A program made the position numbers and the translations under genes. The notes beneath the pieces were generated by a model that worked only from the letters and a program-made list of their open reading frames with translations, was not told the DNA's origin and searched no databases. Positions 60,077 to 64,000 of a stretch of 64,000 bases of DNA are shown piece by piece; the stretch's first letter is position 1, and each line of letters starts with the position of its first letter. The stretch lies in assembly GCF_014270065.1 (NCBI RefSeq), contig NZ_JACNME010000006.1, positions 124,001 through 188,000 of the forward strand, given 5' to 3'. The DNA comes from Quadrisphaera sp. RL12-1S. GTDB lineage: Bacteria; Actinomycetota; Actinomycetes; Actinomycetales; Quadrisphaeraceae.

Positions 60077-60216
60077 GGGGTCCTCCGGGCGTGCGGCGAC
60101 CAGCGGCGGCGCGCAGCGGCCAGCGCGTGGCGGCGGGCGTCGTCGTCGTGGTGAGCGGGGTCTGCAGGGGGCGGAGCACGCCGACGGGGACCGCGGTCCC
60201 CGGGAGGGGGTCTCGG

Positions 60217-60930
60217 TCAGGCCGGCGCGAGCAGGCGCCGGGGCGGCCCGCGGCGGGTGAGGCCGCGGCTCAGCGCCGGCTGGTGGGACGCCGTGCCGGG
60301 GGCCACGGGGACGGGGGCGCCGGGCCGGGAGGGCACCAGGGGGACCCGCGCGACCAGGAGCAGCACGAGCGGCGCGAGCCACGCGCCCAGCAGCCACAGG
60401 GACCTGTCGGCACTGGCGAGGACGACGGCGGTGAGCGCCGTCGCCACCACGTGCGCCACCAGCATGGGCGCTGCGTCGAGCGCGGAGCCCGTCGAGGGCC
60501 CCATCGACGCCATCGACGCCATCGACCACGCCGTCTCCGCCCCCGCGGCCGGGACCCGCAGGGACAGGTCGGCGGCCAGCTCGGGGGTTGCCGCGGGTGC
60601 CGCGGCGCGGACGCCGCCGTGGACGTGCGCGGCCGCCGAGGCCAGCGACCCCCCGGGCGCTGCGGCGGCCCCCGGGGCCAGCAGCCCGAAGGCCGTGTGG
60701 AGCGCCAGCTGGGCCGCGCCCAGCAGCCCCAGGGCGCCCAGCCGGGTGAGCCGCAGCGCCGTCGCGGCGTGCGCGGCGAACACCGCGGCCACCACCACGC
60801 CGGCCAGGAGCAGCGGGGGCGGCAGCTGTCCGCCCCCGAGCAGGTGGGCCCCCGCGGCGATGCCGACGGCGGTCACGGCCAGCGCGAGGGCGCGGGCGGC
60901 GCGCAGCGCGCCTGCTCGCGGGTCCAGCAC
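60217..60930 (-). CDS. Membrane protein, unknown, linked to PepSY gene
   Basis: 237 residues with about five membrane segments. Between the third and fourth is an outer loop with AAAHVHGGV and a Met/Ser stretch WSMASMASMGPS, residues that could bind copper. The C-terminus is Arg/Pro-rich. No named family recognised. GTG 60930. The 140 bases to the PepSY gene hold nothing I recognise, and the shared strand suggests one transcript. A metal-handling role is inferred from the partner only. Confidence 0.6.
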   Translation of the reverse strand: MLDPRAGALRAARALALAVTAVGIAAGAHLLGGGQLPPPLLLAGVVVAAVFAAHAATALRLTRLGALGLLGAAQLALHTAFGLLAPGAAAAPGGSLASAAAHVHGGVRAAAPAATPELAADLSLRVPAAGAETAWSMASMASMGPSTGSALDAAPMLVAHVVATALTAVVLASADRSLWLLGAWLAPLVLLLVARVPLVPSRPGAPVPVAPGTASHQPALSRGLTRRGPPRRLLAPA

Positions 60931-61002
60931 ACCGGCACGCTAGCCGAGCGGCCCGCGGCAGTGGTCGGACTCGGCGCGGCCGGTCACCCCGCGCTCGGGC
61001 GA

Positions 61003-61062
61003 CCTCCGTCCGGAGGACGCGCGCGGCCTCCGTCCGGGGCCCCAGGGTGTGAACGCTCCCAC
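61003..61062. promoter_or_regulatory. Direct repeat and LacI-like site before the kinase
   Basis: CCTCCGTCCGG occurs at 61003-61013 and 61027-61037 (24-base period). Next, at 61049-61062, GTGAACGCTCCCAC has a central CG and a right half GCTCCCA identical to the half site of CelR-type LacI regulators. All lie within 75 bases of the FGGY kinase start, so this is probably its control region. Confidence 0.4.
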
Positions 61063-61076
61063 GGATCGGGCAGGCT

Positions 61077-62681
61077 GTGCCCGTGGCGACGCGGTCATCG
61101 ACGGAGATCACTGAGGGACGGGCGGTGCTCGGCATCGAGCTCGGCTCGACGCGCATCAAGGCGGTCCTCATCGGACCCGACCACCGGGTGCTGGCCACCG
61201 GCGGCCACACCTGGGAGAACCAGCTGGTGGACCGGCTGTGGACGTACTCCCTGGAGGACGTGCGCGCCGGCCTGCAGGACGCCTTCGGCCAGGTCGCCGC
61301 CGCGGTGCGCGAGGAGCACGGCGTGGTGCTGGAGCGCCTGGCCGGGCTCGGGGTCTCCGCGATGATGCACGGCTACCTCGCACTGGACGCCGACGACGAG
61401 CTGCTGGTGCCGTTCCGCACCTGGCGCAACACCAACACCGGCGAGGCCGTGGAGCAGCTGTCCGCAGCGCTCGACTTCAACGTGCCGCACCGGTGGTCCA
61501 TCGCCCACCTGCACCAGGCCGTGCTGGACGGCGAGGAGCACCTGCCGCGCCTGGCGACGGCCACCACGCTGGCCGGGTACGTGCACCACGCGCTCACCGG
61601 CGAGCACGTCCTCGGCGTCGGTGACGCCAGCGGCGTCTTCCCCATCGACAGCGCCACGGGCACCTACGACGCCGACCGCCTGGCCACCGCCCAGCGGGTC
61701 CTCGCGGAGGCCGGGTTCGCCGGTCAGCTGGCCGACGTGCTGCCGCGCGTGGCCAGCGCCGGTGAGGTGGCCGGCCACCTCACCGAGGCCGGGGCGCGCC
61801 TGCTGGACCCCAGCGGTGCCCTGCAGCCCGGCGCACCGCTGTGCCCGCCGGAGGGTGACGCCGGCACCGGCATGGTGGCCACCGGCTCGGTGGCCCCGCG
61901 CACCGGCAACGTCAGCGCCGGCACGTCGATCTTCGCGATGGTGGTGCTGGAGGGCCCGCTGTCGCAGGTCCACCGCGAGCTGGACCTGGTCACCACGCCG
62001 GCGGGCGACCCGGTGGCGATGGTGCACTGCAACAACGGCGCGTCCGAGCTCAACGCCTGGGCGGGCCTGTTCAAGCAGTTCGCGGCAGCCGCCGGCACCC
62101 CGCTGGACGACACGACGGTCTTCCGCACCCTCTTCGAGGCCTCGCTGGAGGGCGCCGCGGACGGCGGCGGGATGCTCGCCTACAACTACCTCTCCGGTGA
62201 GCCGATCACCGAGCTCGAGGAGGGCCGGCCGCTCTTCCTGCGCACCCCGGGCAGCCCCTTCGACCTGTCCACCTTCATGCGCACGCAGATCTACGCGGCC
62301 TTCGCCACGCTGCGGATCGGCATGGACGTGCTGACCGCCGAGGGCGTCCGGCTGGACCGGATGTTCGCCCACGGCGGCGTCTTCGGGACCAAGGGCGTCG
62401 CGCAGCGCCACCTCGCCGCAGCCATCGACACCCCGGTGTCGGTGGGGGACGTCGCCGCCGAGGGCGGGGCCTGGGGCATCGCCGTGCTCGCCGCCTACAC
62501 GGCCGCGGCCGACGCCGGTGACCGGCGGTCGCTGGCCGGCTACCTCGACGAGGCCGTCTTCGCCGACGCCGCGCTCGAGACCCTCGACCCCGACGACGGC
62601 GACGTCGCCGGCTTCGACGCGTACCTGCGGCGCTACGTGGCGGCCCTGCCGGTGGAGCGGGCGGCGGTCGAGCACTCCTGA
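61077..62681 (+). CDS. FGGY-family sugar kinase (ribulokinase/xylulokinase-like)
   Basis: 534 residues. N-terminal ATPase motif LGIELGSTRIKAVLIG, substrate region MMHGYLALDADDEL, second domain GNVSAGTSIFAMVV, and C-terminal GGVFGTKGVAQRHLAAAIDTPV. It phosphorylates a ketopentose or related sugar; the arabinosidase cluster 6 kb away makes L-ribulose or D-xylulose plausible. The start may be GTG 61077 or GTG 61083. It ends at a perfect 12-base hairpin. Substrate not readable from the sequence. Confidence 0.82.
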   Translation: MPVATRSSTEITEGRAVLGIELGSTRIKAVLIGPDHRVLATGGHTWENQLVDRLWTYSLEDVRAGLQDAFGQVAAAVREEHGVVLERLAGLGVSAMMHGYLALDADDELLVPFRTWRNTNTGEAVEQLSAALDFNVPHRWSIAHLHQAVLDGEEHLPRLATATTLAGYVHHALTGEHVLGVGDASGVFPIDSATGTYDADRLATAQRVLAEAGFAGQLADVLPRVASAGEVAGHLTEAGARLLDPSGALQPGAPLCPPEGDAGTGMVATGSVAPRTGNVSAGTSIFAMVVLEGPLSQVHRELDLVTTPAGDPVAMVHCNNGASELNAWAGLFKQFAAAAGTPLDDTTVFRTLFEASLEGAADGGGMLAYNYLSGEPITELEEGRPLFLRTPGSPFDLSTFMRTQIYAAFATLRIGMDVLTAEGVRLDRMFAHGGVFGTKGVAQRHLAAAIDTPVSVGDVAAEGGAWGIAVLAAYTAAADAGDRRSLAGYLDEAVFADAALETLDPDDGDVAGFDAYLRRYVAALPVERAAVEHS

Positions 62682-62690
62682 GGCCGGCGG

Positions 62691-62720
62691 GTCCCCGTCC
62701 GGTGTCTGCCGGACGGGGAC
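62691..62720. terminator. 12-bp hairpin after the sugar kinase gene
   Basis: GTCCCCGTCCGG (62691-62702) pairs perfectly with CCGGACGGGGAC (62709-62720) around the loop TGTCTG, 10 bases after the stop. Confidence 0.8.
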
Positions 62721-62756
62721 CTGCGCCCCGGCCCCGCGCGTGCCGATGACACGGGA

Positions 62757-63914
62757 GTGGTGGGGGTCACGACGCTGGTGCGCCGCTGGAGCGCCGGGTT
62801 CGACTGGCGCACGGGCCTGCTCGCGGTGCTCTTCGGCGCCGGGGTGGTCGAGGTGCTCATCGGCGCGCAGCTGAGCCGGGCCGGCGTGCTGGACGTGGCC
62901 ACGTCCACGATGCTCGCCGTCGCGGCCGTCTGGGCCGCTCTGCTCAGCTGGTGCCTGCTGCGCCGCCACCTCGCCGAGGGCGAGGCCCTGGTGCAGCTGT
63001 GCGCGGTGGCCGCGCTGCTGGTGCTGGAGTCGGTGCTCGTGCCGGACACCACCTGGCAGTGGGTGTGCGCCACCGTGCTCTTCGTGGTGCCGGTGGCGGG
63101 GGTCATGTTCCTGCGGCGGTCGCTGCTCGCCCTCCTCACCGCCGGCGTGGTGGCGGGCCAGGTGGTCGTGGTGGTCGCCCGCCACCAGGACCCGCGGCTG
63201 GCCGCCTACGCCCTCTCCGCGGTGCTGCTGTGCTCGCTGGTCCCCGTCGTCGTCGTGTTCGTGCTCGCCACGGCCGTGCGCGGAGCGCAGGCGCGGGCGG
63301 AGCACCTGGCGCGGACCGATGCCCTCACCGGGCTGCTCAACCGCCACGGACTGGGCGAGGCCGCGGCCGCGACCGTCTCCGAGGCCGTGGCGGCGGCCGC
63401 GGAGGGGCGGGGCGGCGCCGTCCTCGGGGTCCTGGTGGCCGACGTGGACAGGTTCAAGGCCGTCAACGACACCTGGGGCCACGGCGTGGGCGACCGGGTG
63501 CTCGCGCGCACGGCGCTCGCCCTGCGCGCCGGTGTGCGCGAGCGCGACCTCGTGGTGCGCCTCGGCGGGGAGGAGTTCGCCGTGGTCGGCACCTGGCCCG
63601 ATGACGCCGCGGTCGCCGCCGCCGCCGAGCGCCTGCGAGCGGCGGTCGAGCGGGTGGACGAGCCCGGCGTGCCGCGGGTGACCGTCAGCGTGGGCACGGC
63701 GGACCGACCCGCCGGCGGGTTGGCGGGCACCGCGGCCCAGACGGCCTCAGAGGTGCTGGGGTGCCTCGTCGACGAGGCCGACCAGGGTCTCTACGACGCC
63801 AAGCACGCGGGCCGCAACTGCGTGCGGCGCAGCACCCGGCCCCGGTCCCCCGAGCAGACCGCCGAGCAGACCGCCGAGCAGACCGCAGCGGCAGGGACCA
63901 GGATCGGTGCATGA
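62757..63914 (+). CDS. Membrane-bound diguanylate cyclase
   Basis: 385 residues. Five to six membrane segments fill residues 15-180; a GGDEF domain follows: TDALTGLLNRHGL, DVDRFKAVNDTWGHGVGD, and an intact active site GGEEF. The inhibitory site RERD lies five residues before it, so the enzyme should make cyclic di-GMP with product inhibition. The C-terminus carries three EQTA repeats from a 12-base DNA repeat. Start GTG 62757 or 62760; GGGAG lies too close to be convincing. Its stop overlaps the fgd start as ATGA. Confidence 0.85.
   Translation: MVGVTTLVRRWSAGFDWRTGLLAVLFGAGVVEVLIGAQLSRAGVLDVATSTMLAVAAVWAALLSWCLLRRHLAEGEALVQLCAVAALLVLESVLVPDTTWQWVCATVLFVVPVAGVMFLRRSLLALLTAGVVAGQVVVVVARHQDPRLAAYALSAVLLCSLVPVVVVFVLATAVRGAQARAEHLARTDALTGLLNRHGLGEAAAATVSEAVAAAAEGRGGAVLGVLVADVDRFKAVNDTWGHGVGDRVLARTALALRAGVRERDLVVRLGGEEFAVVGTWPDDAAVAAAAERLRAAVERVDEPGVPRVTVSVGTADRPAGGLAGTAAQTASEVLGCLVDEADQGLYDAKHAGRNCVRRSTRPRSPEQTAEQTAEQTAAAGTRIGA
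63852..63887 (+). repeat. 12-base in-frame tandem repeat
   Basis: GAGCAGACCGCC three times (last copy ends CA), encoding three EQTA units in the C-terminal tail of the diguanylate cyclase. The unit length keeps the frame, so copy number could vary without breaking the gene. Confidence 0.75.
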
Positions 63915-64000
63915 GTGATGCGCGTCGTGAGCTGAAGCTCGGCTACAAGGCCTCCGCCGAGCAGTTCGACCCCGCCCAGCTGGCCGACTACGCCGTCCAG
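63911..64000 (+). CDS. fgd: F420-dependent glucose-6-phosphate dehydrogenase, start only
   Basis: Thirty residues are visible before the window ends. They include LKLGYKASAEQFDPAQLADY, which matches the conserved N-terminus of actinobacterial Fgd closely. The enzyme oxidises glucose-6-phosphate to 6-phosphogluconolactone while reducing the deazaflavin F420. The ATG at 63911 overlaps the diguanylate cyclase stop by four bases. Only the beginning can be checked. Confidence 0.8.
   Translation, partial: MSDARRELKLGYKASAEQFDPAQLADYAVQ

Noticed and set aside
1-64000. Prophage, insertion sequence, defence system or biosynthetic gene cluster
   Set aside because: No integrase, transposase, phage structural gene, nuclease-toxin pair, NRPS or PKS motif was seen; composition is uniform throughout by eye.

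Overview
The window is a 64 kb piece of a very GC-rich actinobacterial chromosome. Codon third positions are almost all G or C, GTG starts are common, genes overlap as ATGA or GTGA, and the last gene is an F420-dependent glucose-6-phosphate dehydrogenase. A methyl-accepting chemotaxis protein points to a motile organism. A member of the Kineosporiales (Kineococcus or Quadrisphaera type) would fit, but that is only an inference from content. I see no phage, transposase, CRISPR, rRNA or tRNA.

Bases 1-26.8 kb form an aromatic catabolic island. It holds a DUF3237 gene and a MetE-core gene; an iclR-vanA-vanB operon divergent from a vanillin/benzaldehyde-type dehydrogenase; an APC permease; a thiolase plus a SCOT-like CoA-transferase with a divergent IclR gene; pobA; an IclR gene divergent from pcaH-pcaG-pcaB-pcaL; a resorcinol/hydroxyquinol operon rolH-rolM-rolD followed by an AraC regulator; and a LysR gene divergent from pcaF-pcaI-pcaJ. 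Vanillate and 4-hydroxybenzoate converge on protocatechuate, which PcaHGBL takes to 3-oxoadipate. Resorcinol enters through hydroxyquinol and maleylacetate, also ending at 3-oxoadipate. PcaIJF then yields succinyl-CoA and acetyl-CoA. A 17-base palindrome (YTTCCG-N5-CGGAAG) lies before vanA, pobA and pcaH and probably is a shared IclR-type operator.

Bases 26.8-46 kb are mixed. They hold a SNF2-type helicase, a DHFR-like reductase, and an envelope module on the minus strand (OmpR-type regulator, histidine kinase, GT39 mannosyltransferase-like protein, GT2-GtrA protein) divergent from a Gly-rich membrane protein. A DHA2 drug transporter with its MarR regulator, a second two-component pair, a glycosyltransferase-like protein and a chemotaxis receptor follow. 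Two short paralogous proteins sharing a C-x(8,9)-C-x5-H-x3-H motif, at 39.6 and 44.1 kb, belong to no family I recognise.

Bases 46-64 kb are mainly sugar and redox metabolism. They hold a sarcosine-oxidase-like flavoprotein convergent with an SDR epimerase (both C-termini are encoded by one perfect palindrome), and a LacI-controlled ABC sugar importer with a GH127 beta-L-arabinofuranosidase and a broken secreted protein gene. Then come a TetR regulator, a coupled small-ORF/237-residue unknown pair, a divergent triosephosphate-isomerase paralogue, a PepSY membrane protein, an FGGY sugar kinase, a diguanylate cyclase, and the start of fgd.

Palindromic hairpins mark many operon ends. One family built on CGTGATCATGG contains the stop codons of both pcaL and pobA.
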